Positions 21,036 through 32,069 of a stretch of DNA of 64,000 bases are shown here, in pieces. The notes beneath the pieces were generated by a model. The model saw only the letters and a program-made list of their open reading frames with translations, was not told where the DNA came from and did no database searches. Location of the stretch: positions 90,460 to 154,459 of the forward strand of contig NTMA01000119.1 in the NCBI GenBank assembly GCA_002917075.1, read 5' to 3'. The stretch is from Hawksworthiomyces lignivorus. Its lineage: Eukaryota; Ascomycota; Sordariomycetes; Ophiostomatales; Ophiostomataceae. Position 1 is the first letter of the stretch. Each line of letters begins with the position of its first letter. The position numbers and the translations under genes were made by a program.

Positions 21036-23351
21036 ATGCCGCTACCCACTGGTCCCCCGCATTTGCCTTTTGCACCACAGCGTGCTGCTGTTGCAGGCGC
21101 ACGACGGTGGCTGGCTACAACCACTTCCCCATGCCTTAGCCGGCACCATCTTTCTCCGGCTTGCCCCCGCATCTCGTCGATATCTTCCCGAACTCCAAGA
21201 CTGGTAACCATCGGATCTGCCCTGGGCAGACTCAGTGCCACTCGTTTCTTCGCTCACACCTCACCCAGCTGGGAGAGCTCCAAGAACAAGAACGCTGTCC
21301 TTCGCGGAACGCCACCCGAGACACTTACTTCTTCTTCTTCTAACACAGCACGGCTGCCTGCTACCCTTTTCCACCCCTTGTCGCCGAGTGTTGAGCATTC
21401 TAGAAGTGCAAGCAGTTTGTCAAAGCTGCCTGATCCCAATATGTACACCACGTCGTTTGCCTTTTTCGAGGCACTGTGGGATGCCGGCGTCACCCACTGC
21501 TTCGTAAATCTGGGGTCGGATCACCCTAGCATCATCGAAGCTATGGTCCGGGGCCAAAAAGAGAAGAAAGGCAGCTTTCCTCGGATGATTACTTGTCCAA
21601 ATGAGGTAAGCTTTTGTAACCGATTTCTTTTTTTTTTTTTTGTCTTATAGCTCTCCGAATTGCCCATCTCTAATCTTATGTAGATGGTGGCAATGTCAAT
21701 GGCCGACGGATACGCCCGCTTGACTGGCAAACCTCAATGCGTCATCGTGCATGTTGATGTAGGCACCCAGGGTCTAGGGGCAGCCGTGCATAACTCCAGC
21801 ACAGGCCGTGCTCCTGTGCTCGTGTTTGCTGGTCTGAGCCCTTTTACGCAGGAGGGTGAGCTGCGTGGCTCGCGGACCGAATATATCCACTGGATCCAAG
21901 ATGTTCCCGATCAGAAGCAGATCTTGAGCCAGTACTGCCGCTATGCAGCCGAGCTCAAGACAGGCCGCAATGTCAAGCAAATGGTAAACCGCGCTCTTTC
22001 GTTCGCACGCTCTGCGCCAGCCGGTCCTGTGTATCTTTGCGGGGCGCGCGAAGTTATGGAAGAAGAGATCAAGCCCTACTCCATCCGCCAAGAGAATTGG
22101 AAGCCCGTACAACTGGGAGGCTTGCCCGAATCGTCTGTAAATGAGATTGCCGAAGCTCTTGCTGGCGCGGAGCAGCCGCTCGTTCTTACGGGCTATGCTG
22201 GTCGCAATCACGCTGTTCCATCGGCTCTTGTGAAACTGGCAGATGCAGTCCCCAAACTCCGTGTCCTGGACACCGGCGGCAGCGACATGTGCTTTCCTGC
22301 GGATCACCCTGCATGGCTAGGTCTTCGATTTGGCTCCCATGACGCCATTCGTACGGCTGATGTGATTCTCGTCGTCGACTGCGACGTGCCCTGGATTCAG
22401 ACCCAGTGCCCGCCCCGCGAAGATGCTCGCATTTTCCACATCGACTGCGATCCCCTCAAGAAGATGATGCCAGTATTTTACATTGCGGCTGAGCAGCGAT
22501 TTTTGGCGGACTCGCTGCTTAGCATTGAGCAGCTCAATACCCGCCTTCAGCAGACCTCGGATTCTCTCCAAAATCATTCTGCAGCAAACGGCCCGAGCGA
22601 GCGCGAGCAGACGCACAAGGCGCTCTTGGCATCCATCGACAAGACATCGCAGCCGCTGGAAGACGGCAGCTTCGGTGTTGGCCATCTCACCCGCGTACTG
22701 CGCGAGACATGTCCGGAAGACACCATCTGGGCCATCGAAGCTGTAACTAGCACAGGCTACGTTCACGACAATCTTCAACCCACCCAGCCGGGACAGTGGA
22801 TCAATTGCGGCGGCGGCGGCCTTGGCTGGTCTGGAGGTGGTGCCCTGGGTATCAAACTAGCCACCGACCACGAAAATGGAGGTCCAGGCCATGGCCGCTT
22901 TGTCTGTCAGATTGTTGGCGACGGAACCTTCCTTTTTTCCGTTCCCGGCAGCGTGTATTGGATCTCACGTCGCTACAATATTCCTGTGCTGACCATTGTG
23001 CTGAATAACAAAGGTAAGTAGATGCAACGTTTAATGCTCCATCTGCGCATGTCATTTGCAGTTGCGTTCTCTCTAAGCTGACTCCACCCAGGATGGAACG
23101 CACCGCGCAAATCGCTTCTTCTTGTTCATCCTGACGGCATGGGCTCCAAAGCCACGAACGAAGAGATCAACATTGCTTTTAATCCCTCTCCAGATTATGC
23201 CGGCATTGCTAAAGCCGCTGCGGGAGGCGATCTCTTCACTGCGCGCGTCGACCAAGCCAGCGAGCTCCAAGATGTTCTGCAGCAGGCTATCAAATCTGTC
23301 TTGAATGGCACAACTGCTGTTGTCGACTGCAAGGTTGCGATGGGTTCTTAG
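21036..23351 (+). CDS. ThDP-dependent acetolactate synthase/decarboxylase-family enzyme
   Basis: Three exons (21036-21605, 21684-23013, 23092-23351; both introns 78 bp) give 719 residues. The first ~135 residues are rich in Arg, Ser, Thr and Pro and nearly lack acids, resembling a mitochondrial presequence; family homology starts near MYTTSFAFFEALWDAG (Met at 21441). The N-terminal PYR domain has the cofactor-activating Glu in CPNEMVAMSMADGYAR (about residue 190). A central domain follows (LVLTGYAGRN, VILVVDCDVPW). The C-terminal ThDP/Mg domain carries GDGTFLFSVPGSVYWISRRY to NN (about 602-631), the GDG-x25-30-NN signature. The family includes acetolactate synthase, benzoylformate decarboxylase, benzaldehyde lyase and oxalyl-CoA decarboxylase relatives; the substrate cannot be told from sequence alone. 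No obvious FAD requirement can be judged. Convergent with the GH16 gene, 170 bp apart. Confidence 0.88.
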
Positions 23352-23521
23352 CTGCTTTGTCTAGCATAGAGTTGATGCAGCAAACTATTTACACATCTTA
23401 ACCAATTTTAAAATTGTGTGTCTTCATTGGTATACTGCATACAAATAGCTTATACCTAGCAGTCACCTCTGCATTCTAGCTACAATATATAAACTGAGCG
23501 GTCGTATCCAGTCAAAGGTAC

Positions 23522-24836
23522 CTATGAGCTCTTTTGGTAAAGCTTGATCGAGTTGATCAGCCAATACGTCTCAGAGAACTTTTCAGGATGCTTTGCTACG
23601 AAACTAGGGCACGATGAATATTTGCTGCATTGCTTGTCGGCTTGCCATATATCGTCCGATTCGTTGTCCCCGCAGAAATCAGTGTTAATAATCTGTAATG
23701 TTAGTGTGTGGAGTCAAGAGAAGTGTAAAGAAAACCGTCCTGAGGGGGCCCTACAATAGTCTGCCGGTGAAATACACTGCCAACATTGCACCCGCCGTTT
23801 GCCTGCTCAAAGGCGCCCATAGGTAGGCCCCATGAGCTTGGATCTGGTGTACCCGCGGTGATGTCGGCTGGGATAGCGCTGCGCGGGAAGTGCCAAATTT
23901 TGATGAAGCCAGACTTGCTCCTCTTTCCAGAAGACGACGCCTCCAGCTCAAGTACATAAACGCCACCACCCGCCGCGTTGAAGGCGTCACCATACGACGC
24001 CGCCTCCGTGGCCGTGACGCCGCAACCATCACTAGGCTATTTAGTGGCGCTCAAACGGATCGGTGGTGCTCCAGAAATGAAAACTGGACTTACAAATTTG
24101 TGGATTTTTCGTCGCAGTCACCTCCTAGAGCGCAGTTCGGTCGCAAGTCGGTGCCTGTCATGATTGAGGAAGTGCTACGTCGCTGGTTGGTCGGCGGAAG
24201 AAGTGTCCCAGAGCTGTCGCCCGCCGTGAATTTGCATTTATCGCATGTGTGCAGCGAGATAATGTTGTCTGCTTGGTGGTTGATGCCTTCTATCATATCA
24301 ATCTCTCCAATGGGATCTTCTTCAAAATTGTAAGTCCATCTACGGCGCAATTAGCAGGCTGTAAGTTGCGCCATAACAAAGATCTTGATAACTCACAGCG
24401 CTGGCCATACGCCACATTGGTTTCCTGGCATGTGTTCAATATCAGCAATCAATAAGCCTGTGTCAAACGTGTCCTTGGACTCTAATCGGAGGCTGTTCCG
24501 GCCCTGAGAACTGGTCGAGATGCTCGACGAGTTATCAACGCCGAGGAACACCTGGCTTGGTTTGGAAAATGTCTGAAACAAGCCCTGGTCTTTCGCCGTG
24601 CTCGCACTTATGTAGTTGACAAATCCATTCGTCGGGTCACCGTTGAGGCCCGAAAAATCTGCCGCTGTGCGAAAATAAAACGCCGATTCAAAGTTGGACG
24701 CGTCGTATGTACTCTGGAGGGCGTAGGACGAGGCGTTTCCAGACCCTGCCACGAAGGCAGAAAAGAGTCCAGGAACAAGAAAGAAGTTGAAGTGAGAGCG
24801 CATCATAAACAACAAACAACGAGTTCTGAGATCCAT
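23522..24836 (-). CDS. secreted GH16 endo-1,3(4)-beta-glucanase
   Basis: Four exons (24397-24836, 24094-24339, 23755-24031, 23522-23692; introns 57, 62 and 62 bp) close in frame to 377 residues. An ATG pair at 24806/24803 is a better start for the signal peptide (MRSHFNFFLVPGLFSAFVAG), giving about 366 residues. The GH16 catalytic signature GEIDMIEGI holds nucleophile Glu, assisting Asp and acid/base Glu. Family sequence continues with DTGLLIADIEHMPGNQCGVW before it and YGDAFNAAGGGVYVLE, IKIWHFPRSAIPADIT, PDPSSWG, CGD..., and C-terminal YWLINSIKLY. It is predicted to cut beta-1,3 or mixed-linkage glucans outside the cell, in cell-wall remodelling or substrate use. No GPI-anchor tail or carbohydrate-binding module is visible. 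All catalytic residues are present. Confidence 0.92.
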
Positions 24837-24860
24837 ATCTCATTACAACACCAGTATCCA

Positions 24861-25139
24861 TCATTCTTCTACTTGTGAAGGCATCTTATACCTTTCTTTC
24901 ACCCACATGGAATAGGATTCCTTGAGCATCTTCATCGATGTGCGCGCATCATTTGCCATCGCATCGTGGCAATCATCGCATCTGAGTTGGCTTATCGCGA
25001 TGCCACTTTCCTGAATTAAGATTACATATGTCTCGCTATGGATCACAGAGGCTTGACCTTTGGCATCGAATTGCTGCTGTAACATGTCAATCCATGGCAC
25101 GATGCCAAGTGATCCAGGTAGAGGAGCAATCTGGTCCAT
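24861..25139 (-). CDS. doubtful small hypothetical protein
   Basis: ATG 25139 opens 92 codons (MDQIAPLPGSLGIVP to MPSQVEE). It looks helical, with a CDDC pair near the middle. It ends only 25 bp before the first in-frame ATG of the GH16 gene on the same strand, so it would occupy that gene's promoter. I recognise no family. It may be a chance frame or a gene remnant. Confidence 0.2.
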   Translation of the reverse strand: MDQIAPLPGSLGIVPWIDMLQQQFDAKGQASVIHSETYVILIQESGIAISQLRCDDCHDAMANDARTSMKMLKESYSMWVKERYKMPSQVEE

Positions 25140-26715
25140 CACTCCGTAGGGTCACAAGAGACCGAAAGCTACCAAAAAACCTGTAAGACCAGGTCTACGA
25201 CTAGATCTAGTCGTTTAATGTTCTCCCTAGGAAAGAAGGAAGAGCCCAAGATAAGAATGAGCGCAGCAGTAATGTCGTACTTGAGGCATCATTTAGGAAA
25301 ATATACATAAATTCAAGAAAATTGTGAAGCAAGAAGCAGCATCAGACGAAGAGCATGAAAATAGTTTATTGCAAGACTTCTCCAAAAGCTCCTTTAAACC
25401 TCAAGCTTCTCTAAGGATTTGCTCCTCAATTCAAATATGGAGTCCTGTGCACAGCCCCGAGAGAGCAGAGCTGGTGTGTCGTGAGCTTTGCTAATTTAGC
25501 TTCCTCATCCGGAAGGTCAGATGTGTTACTCATCGAAGTTCAAACAAAGTTAACCAGGTATGATTGAACAATCCTCCCCTGTGACAGCTTCCAAGATTTC
25601 GATTCCTATTGTCTATCTGAATCTAAGGTTTCTGCCTACTAAGACATGGTTTTAGGCACCCTGTTATCTATGGGGTTAAGGACCGTCTTTGATCTCGGTG
25701 AAGGTTACATCCGACAGAAACGTGACAGAAGCCAACGTTTGAGGGAAAAGTAGGACAGGATGCAACGAGACTGAATACAACAACGCATTCGCTTTTGTAA
25801 GTGCGAAAATATTTAGAGCCTTAACAGCTTATACTCCATTCCATCACTTGCTTTCCTCGTTCGGTTACTGCAACTTGTGTGCTCTCTTTGCGGCCTCAGT
25901 TTCCGGGCATGATAGGCCTGGATAGCCTGTCTTTGCGTTTCCCGGCTTCCAGTTCCGAATATACTTTCTCCGATTGGCATATGACACACCTTATATTAAT
26001 CCGGACACCTGGAGGAGACAAAGCAGAAGAGAATACGGAGTAGAGGAGGCGGGTTGATTTCCAGGAGGCTACATTTTCTTGGCTCCATAATTCTCCGCGA
26101 TATTATTCTTCTATTAAGGACACTGTGTTGATCTCTTCCGCCCAATATATAGAAGGTAGTAGTATATGAACCCTAGCTTCGGTTGCAAGACTTCCTGATA
26201 CGCCCTCTCGATTCTAAGTCTTCGCGCTCATTGTAGCTTTCAATTGAGACGTTGTTCTGTTTTCGCTGCACACGCGTGAAGTGATTTTCATACCACAATG
26301 CCTTTAAGCGCTGTCTCGTCCAAAGGACGCCAAGCATACATGTAGAGCCTCCCGCCGAGATCAAAGACCTTATCTCCCCGAACCTCTCTCGATGACTAAC
26401 GGAGAGGTCGTGGCAACCTAGGACCTGTCTCTCAAAGCAAAATGGCATCCAACAAATGACGCCCTCCAATCCCAAACAATTCGATGTTGCTTTATTCAAT
26501 GATTTCCACTCCTCTCTCTATTTCTGTAACTTAGCCTCTGTCTATATACGGATAAAGGGAATGTCCAGGAAAAGGCCAAAAAATGGGGAAATCGTGGAGA
26601 CAAGGGAGGGTATGCAAAAACAGGTGCGGAGGAGGACACACCCATGAATTTTGCCTTTTTTGGCCACGATGCAGGAGATTTTTGTGTGTTTTCCTTTGGT
26701 CGCTTCACACTCTAC

Positions 26716-26760
26716 CCACACAGACGCTATACACACAGACGCTATACACACAGAAGCTAT
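26716..26760 (+). repeat. 15-bp minisatellite, three copies
   Basis: Units at 26716-26730, 26731-26745 and 26746-26760 follow the form ACACACAGACGCTAT, with one change near the start of the first unit and one (AAG for ACG) in the third. Confidence 0.9.
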
Positions 26761-27256
26761 ATTAACCAGGAATATTAGACGTGCCTCTTCCCCTCTTCAT
26801 CGTGAAGCCTTCCGACCGAACGGCGTCAGGGTGCCGAGCTCGAGATAATAAAATTGCTTATTATTGTACCAATTTCTGCAGCGTAGAAAAGAGATGTCTT
26901 TAGGATAAAGTCGAATTAGTGACCATTGATGAAATCAAAGGCAGCTAGTAACTGGAGCACAAATAAAGATTGTCGAAAATAGTTCCACAGAAAGCATGCG
27001 GAGTATGAGGTTCAACCTGCTTTGGTATGAAGGATATGAAGAGAACAATAGATAATGGAGCTGAATAGAAGGATATTTAATTCCCTTGGCGTCCTTATTT
27101 TCTTCTCGAAAGATAGCATGAGACTCTTTTGATTGTTCTGGCACTCTTCATCTTCCGCCGTCTTTGAATCTTTTTGATTTTGCTTGCTGTAGGTTTTCAA
27201 AGTCAAGCCTTTCTTTCACCTGGTCCAAGAGATACAAAGGGAAGAGAGCAGTGAAA

Positions 27257-28330
27257 ATGCGCGTCTCTGTTGGATTCGGCATCGTGTCGATGCTGGCCAG
27301 CCTGGTCAGTGCCCAGCTCACGCAAGTCTCTGACTTCACCGCTGGTCCCACCAAGCTCGGCTTCTACATCTACGTGCCCAAGAAGCTCGCGACGCCCCCG
27401 CCCATTCTGGTGGCCATTCACCACTGTCAAGGCTCGGCCCGCGCCTACTCGACCGAGACGCACTTCATGCCCCTGGCTGACCAGCACGGCTTCATTGTCA
27501 TCTACCCCAACTCGCGGTCCAGCGGTGGCTGCTTCGACGTGGCTTCCACGGCCAGTAAGTTTTTTCTTCTGTGCTTTTTCCGAGAGGAATAATAAGACAT
27601 ACAACATATGCAACCATTTTATGATGGCAACTTTGCTAACGCTTTTCAGCTCTGACCCACGATGGCGGCGGAGACAGCCAGACCATTGCCAACATGGTCA
27701 AGTACACCATCCAGAAGTACAACGCTGATGCCAACCGCACCTTCGTTATGGGCACCAGCTCCGGCGCCATGATGACCAACGTCATGGTTGGCGCCTACCC
27801 AGACGTGTTCCAGGCCGGCTCTGTCTACTCTGGTGTGCCCGACGGCTGCTTCTACGTCTCGGGCGCCACCGCTACGCAGGATCCCCCGGGCTGGGCCAAC
27901 TCTTGCGCCAACGGCCAGCTCACCAAGACCGCCGAGGCCTGGGGTGACATGGTGCGCTCCTACTACAAGGGCTATACCGGTCCCCGCCCCCGGATGCAGA
28001 TGTAAGGAGATTTTCCCCGCCTGAGCCAGTTCCATATCCCGTCTGCTGCTCCTCTGCTAACTAGTCTTTCTCTTCAGCTGGCACGGCACCGCCGACAACA
28101 CCCTCCACTACCCCAACTACCAGGAGACGCTCAAGCAGTGGTCGAACGTGTTGGGCCTGTCCGATCCCAAGACGGCCACCAACACTCCCCAGAGTGGCTA
28201 CACCCAGTCCATCTACGGCGATGGTACCGCAACAACGGCCAAGCTCGTCGGCTACAGCGCCCAGGGCGTCGGCCACACTGTGCCAGTCCATGAAGCGATG
28301 GACATGGCCTTCTTCGGCCTCACCTCGTAA
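27257..28330 (+). CDS. secreted CE1 esterase (acetylxylan/feruloyl esterase)
   Basis: Three exons (27257-27554, 27650-28001, 28078-28330; introns 95 and 76 bp) give 300 residues. A signal peptide (MRVSVGFGIVSMLASLVSA) starts at ATG 27257. The alpha/beta-hydrolase fold shows PPILVAIHHCQGSARAY (oxyanion region), nucleophile Ser in GTSSGAMMTNVM, WHGTADNTLHY with the likely catalytic Asp, and His in GVGHTVPVHEA. This matches carbohydrate esterase family 1 / PHB-depolymerase-like enzymes such as Aspergillus AxeA, which remove acetyl groups from xylan; related members release ferulic acid. There is no cellulose-binding domain, and length equals catalytic-domain-only members. Paired Cys suggest disulfides. 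It lies upstream of the dioxygenase in the same orientation. The exact ester hydrolysed is an inference. Confidence 0.9.
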
Positions 28331-29191
28331 ACCAGTCGTGGTAAAAAAGAGAGTGGGAAGGTGGAAGAGACTTGCTGTGCTGGTTCGACTCGGACTGCAG
28401 GAGTTTCACTACTTTAAACGTTAAGCTTCTTTTCACCAGAGTCAACGTCTATTCTTGTATATACACCTCTATTTTGACATGGCTTCTCTTCAAAAACATA
28501 AAACTGTACTGTTCATACGTCATTCTTTTGCCAAAAGAACGTTTCCCAATGCTATGCTACATGACCACCAGCGCATGACCCTTGATTAAATTATTCACCG
28601 TACATATACAGCGTCCAGACATATTTGCGCGAGATGTGAAATTTGCGCCAGAGCCTCTCTTTAAGAGATGATATCGAGCTGCCGAGCACAGCGTCCCAAT
28701 TGGGAATCTCCCCGACCTGGGATCAGTCAAATTCAGGCATAGCCTAAAAAAAGATGTTACTGTAACCATTACCTGGTATGTTTCTGTCTGAGTGATAGAT
28801 TACTTTTCAATTACAGCAACCTTCATTCTATTTACTCAGAAACAGAAGATAAAGTCTGAATAGCTTCGCTTTTGCGATGCCTCGGTTTTACTCTGTCGTC
28901 TAAGTGAATTTGCGTCTTGGAAGGCTCACCACATCTCCGTCCGTCCGTGTTTCGGCCGACAGCCGGAAGCGCCGTCTTACTGTCTTACGATGTAGTTACT
29001 GGCGTTCTGCCAGCGGTACCCAACTAAATAATTAGCACTCTTAGACGCTGTCCGGGGCAGCCCGTGCTCTTTTACGTGTGCGGACGTCGTTCGGACGAAC
29101 AGTCCTACAGTCAAAAACTCACTCTGTTTCACAACTCTCAACCGCATCACATTAAAGAACACCATTGACCTCTTCTAGCTTGTATACAGCG

Positions 29192-29198
29192 TATAAAA
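29192..29198 (+). promoter_or_regulatory. TATA-like element of the dioxygenase gene
   Basis: TATAAAA lies about 220 bp before ATG 29416, followed by the A28 tract and a CT-rich leader. This is a plausible core promoter; there is no direct evidence for the transcription start. Confidence 0.35.
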
Positions 29199-29243
29199 GA
29201 TACCTCGGTCGATTGTTGAAAGGGATTCGACCGAAGGAAGGCC

Positions 29244-29271
<28 letters not shown>
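29244..29271 (+). repeat. A28 homopolymer in the dioxygenase promoter
   Basis: 28 consecutive A about 145 bp upstream of the dioxygenase ATG. Poly(dA:dT) tracts exclude nucleosomes in fungal promoters; here it could equally be a length-variable or assembly-sensitive homopolymer. Confidence 0.9.
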
Positions 29272-29275
<4 letters not shown>

Positions 29276-29415
29276 CAACTCGGCAGAAATAGAAGCTTAC
29301 CGCTGAAGCATATAATAAGAGAGGGATCTCCAATTCCCCAAGGAGCTCTTCTTCTCTTATTAAACACCTATTCACCATTCCTCTCTCTCCAGACCCCTCC
29401 CTCTCCGCGCCGTCC

Positions 29416-30387
29416 ATGCGGATAAATGCTCGCGTTCCCGTGCTCCTCTTGACGGCTGCCGGTGCAACGTTCTTAGCATACAAGTATCGCAAGCTTCAGC
29501 CTGCGGCACTCTTCTCAGCCTTCTCCGCAAACAGCACCACTGCTGCCAACGCCACCATGCCGCGCGGTGCCGTAGTTGCGCTCTCCCACGGCGGCGGGCC
29601 CATGCCGATCCTGGGCGACCCCGACTCGGCGAAGCTGGCCAGCAGCTTGCGCACGCGCGTGCCTGAGATCCTGGGCCTCAACGACCCGGCGCGGCGCCCC
29701 AAGGCCATCGTGCTGGTGACGGCGCACTGGTCCACGGACCGGCCGACCATCTCGTCCGGCAAGCGGCACAGCCTCCTCTACGACTACGGCGGCTTCCCGC
29801 CGGAGGCGTACCGCCTCGAGTACGACGCGCCGGGCGCGCCCGAGGTCGCCGCGCGGTACGCGGAGCTGCTGCGCGAGGAGGGGCTGGCGCCGCGGCTGGA
29901 CGACTCCCGCGGCTGGGACCACGGCGTCTTCGTGCCGCTGCTGCTGGCGCGCCCGCAGGCGGACATCCCCATCGTGCAGGCCAGCGTGCTCGACAGCGAG
30001 GACCCGGCGGCCCACTTTGCCATGGGGCGGGCGCTGCGGCGGCTGCGCGACGAGAACGTGGCCGTCGTGGGCTCCGGCTTCGCCAGCTTCCACAACCTGC
30101 GCCTCATGTTCAGCGGCATCACGCGCGAGCCCGTCATGCACGAGAAGCTCGTGCAGTGGAACGACGCCGTCGGCGCCGCCGCCGCCGTCGCCAGCGAGAC
30201 CGAGCGCGATGCCCGCTTCCGCGGCTGGCGCTCCTGGCCCGCCTCCTACGTCGCCCACCCCAACGGCGGCGCCGAGCACTTCTTGCCGCTGATCGTCTGC
30301 GCTGGCGCCGCCGACGACGGCGCCGCCGCCAAGTCCTACGCGGACGACTACATCGGCCTGGACATCCACTCGTACTATTGGGAGTGA
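29416..30387 (+). CDS. LigB/DODA-family extradiol ring-cleavage dioxygenase
   Basis: Single exon, 323 residues. The conserved domain begins at Met48 (MPRGAVVALSHGGGPMP) and is a class III extradiol dioxygenase / DOPA 4,5-dioxygenase-like protein. Metal-binding and catalytic His are visible in LSHGGGP, VTAHWS, GWDHGVFVPL and GGAEHFLPL. Such enzymes open catechol-type rings using non-haem Fe(II), or Zn in some members. Residues 1-47 add a hydrophobic helix followed by KYRK (VPVLLLTAAGATFLAYKYRK), a membrane anchor or mitochondrial signal not typical of the family. ATG 29416 has poor context (T at -3) whereas ATG 29557 sits in GCCACCATG, the ideal context, so a soluble short form is likely too. 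Coding GC is very high. It is convergent with the FAD monooxygenase 253 bp away; together they suggest aromatic metabolism. Confidence 0.88.
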   Translation: MRINARVPVLLLTAAGATFLAYKYRKLQPAALFSAFSANSTTAANATMPRGAVVALSHGGGPMPILGDPDSAKLASSLRTRVPEILGLNDPARRPKAIVLVTAHWSTDRPTISSGKRHSLLYDYGGFPPEAYRLEYDAPGAPEVAARYAELLREEGLAPRLDDSRGWDHGVFVPLLLARPQADIPIVQASVLDSEDPAAHFAMGRALRRLRDENVAVVGSGFASFHNLRLMFSGITREPVMHEKLVQWNDAVGAAAAVASETERDARFRGWRSWPASYVAHPNGGAEHFLPLIVCAGAADDGAAAKSYADDYIGLDIHSYYWE

Positions 30388-30640
30388 GCGGCAATACAGA
30401 GCCACGAAAAGGGGCGGTGTTGATGAGGGGAATAGAATGGAGCGGGGCGGAGCGATTTGAATACGTTCTTGCCAATACGTCTGCAAGGCAGTCTAGTTTT
30501 TTTTTTTTAGTCTTCTTATTTTGCATATAGAAACATGATCTCCCATCCACACAAAGATGCGCTGCGCTTATATAGATCCTAGTCCTGTCCCAGATCATGC
30601 CATGGGCCGGGCGTGGCACTCATAGCGGTCCGCCGCCGTC

Positions 30641-32069
30641 TCAAGGATCCGTGATCTGCGGCGTGTTCAGCTTCCGCGCCTCGGTCGTGTCCTGCAGGCC
30701 GGTCCGCCGCAGCACGGCGACGGTGGCGTCGTAGTGCTCTTCGGCGTAGGCCTCGGAGTCGTGGGCCAGGACCCAGGCCTCGCGCTTGAGCCGCATGCTC
30801 TCCGGGTTGGCGCGGATCGCCCGCATGTCGGCCTGGTGCCACGTGTCGCGCGTGGCCTCGCCGGTCTTCTGCGCGGCGCGCACGCGCTCGTAGCGCAGGG
30901 CCTCGAACGCGGCCACCGCCTCGGGCACGTTCTTGCCGCTGCCCGCCCGCCGCAGCGCCACCCCCAGCGTCACCCCGTCCTCCACCGCCTGCGACGCGCC
31001 CTGGATCGACGTCGGCAGAAACGGGTGCGCCGCGTCGCCGATCAGCGCGATCCGCCGCCGCGGCGAGATCCACGTCGGCAGCGGGTCGCGGTACACCAGC
31101 TTCCAGTCGATCAGCGGCTCCGGCGTCAGGTCTAGGATCCGCTGCACCACCGGGTCCCACCCCCCCACCACCTTGCGCGCGTCCGCCACCGGCGCCTCCA
31201 GCTGCCAGCTCTCGTCGATGTCGGCGACGTCCTATCGTTTTTTTTTTAGTGTGAGCGCGTGCGTCGTTGGTAGAAGGAACAGATTTACGTACCTTGTGCG
31301 TGCACACCCACGAGAAGCTCCCCTTCTTCAGCGAGGCGCCGATAAAGTGCACGTCCGGCCCGATCCACAGCACGTGCTGGTCGCCCTCCGGGTTGTTGAA
31401 GAAGAAGGACGTCAGCGGGTCCTTGGCGATCGCCGCGCCGTCAAACCACGCCCGGTACACCGCGTAGCCCGACGCCAGCGGCTTGTCCTCGTGGCCCAGC
31501 ACCAGCGTGCGGCCCAGCGACCGCACGCCGTCCGCCGCCAGCACCACGTCGGCCTCGAAGCGCTGCTGCGCCTTGTCTGCGCCGATCTCGGCCACCACGC
31601 CCGCCGCGTCGTCCGTCTCAAAGTACTCCACCACGCGGTGGCCCAGCCGGATGTCCACGCCCAGGTCCTTTTCCGCGTGGTCGTACAGCACCCGGTGGAA
31701 CTCGCCGCGGTGGCCGTCGTACCGGATGCCCCAGTCCTTGGTCTCCTGGCCCCACTCCTGCCGCAGCAAGAAGTCGCCGTCCCACGTCCGCAGCTGCAGG
31801 CTGTTGGCTCGGTGGCTCAGCGGCTCCAGCTTCTCCGCCACGCCCGGCCAGCGCCGGAAGATGCGGCTCGAGTTCTGCCCGAAGCTGATAATGTCGCCCA
31901 GCTCCTTGCGCTCCGGGTACTTCTCTAGGACCGTCACAGAGTGACCCTGCCGGGTGCACTCGATGGCGGCCGTCAGCCCGGCAAACCCCGTGCCGACAAC
32001 AAGGACACGGATGCCCGTTTTCGGCTTTGCGGTAGTGCCATTCGCGCCATTTGTAGTTGCTTCTGCCAT
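30641..32069 (-). CDS. FAD-dependent aromatic monooxygenase (salicylate hydroxylase-like)
   Basis: Two exons (31293-32069, 30641-31231; intron 61 bp) give 455 residues from ATG 32069. The class A flavoprotein monooxygenase motifs are all present: FAD-binding GxGxxG in RVLVVGTGFAGLTAAIE and LEKYPE near the N-terminus, the DG motif in VVLAADGVRS, and the second FAD motif GD in IALIGDAAHPFLPTSIQGA near residue 315. Relatives hydroxylate salicylate, hydroxynicotinate or polyketide phenols using NAD(P)H and O2, placing OH groups that extradiol enzymes need. No signal peptide or membrane helix is seen, so it is probably cytosolic. Adjacent genes are the dioxygenase (convergent) and, 1.7 kb on the other side, an MFS transporter transcribed divergently. 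The substrate is unknown. A long antisense frame (30933-31928) is a composition shadow. Confidence 0.9.

Larger units (their letters stand above)
24837..27256. other. 2.4 kb intergenic region, one doubtful small reading frame
   Basis: This separates the GH16 start from the CE1 esterase start, so it holds both divergent promoters. Contents: a doubtful 92-codon frame (24861-25139 minus), TACTCCGTA at 26034-26042 (minus), a 15-bp minisatellite (26716-26760) and TACTCCGCA at 26997-27005 (minus). Otherwise AT-rich with frequent stops. Confidence 0.5.
28331..29415. other. intergenic, dioxygenase promoter side
   Basis: About 1.1 kb with no coding exon. Towards the 3' end it has a TATA-like element (29192-29198), an A28 tract (29244-29271) and a CT-rich leader (about 29375-29412) just before the dioxygenase ATG. 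Confidence 0.55.

Noticed and set aside
29515..30486. 323-codon minus-strand frame
   Set aside because: Antisense to the dioxygenase, with shadow composition and no domain.
30933..31928. 331-codon plus-strand frame
   Set aside because: Antisense to the FAD monooxygenase and crosses its intron; no domain.
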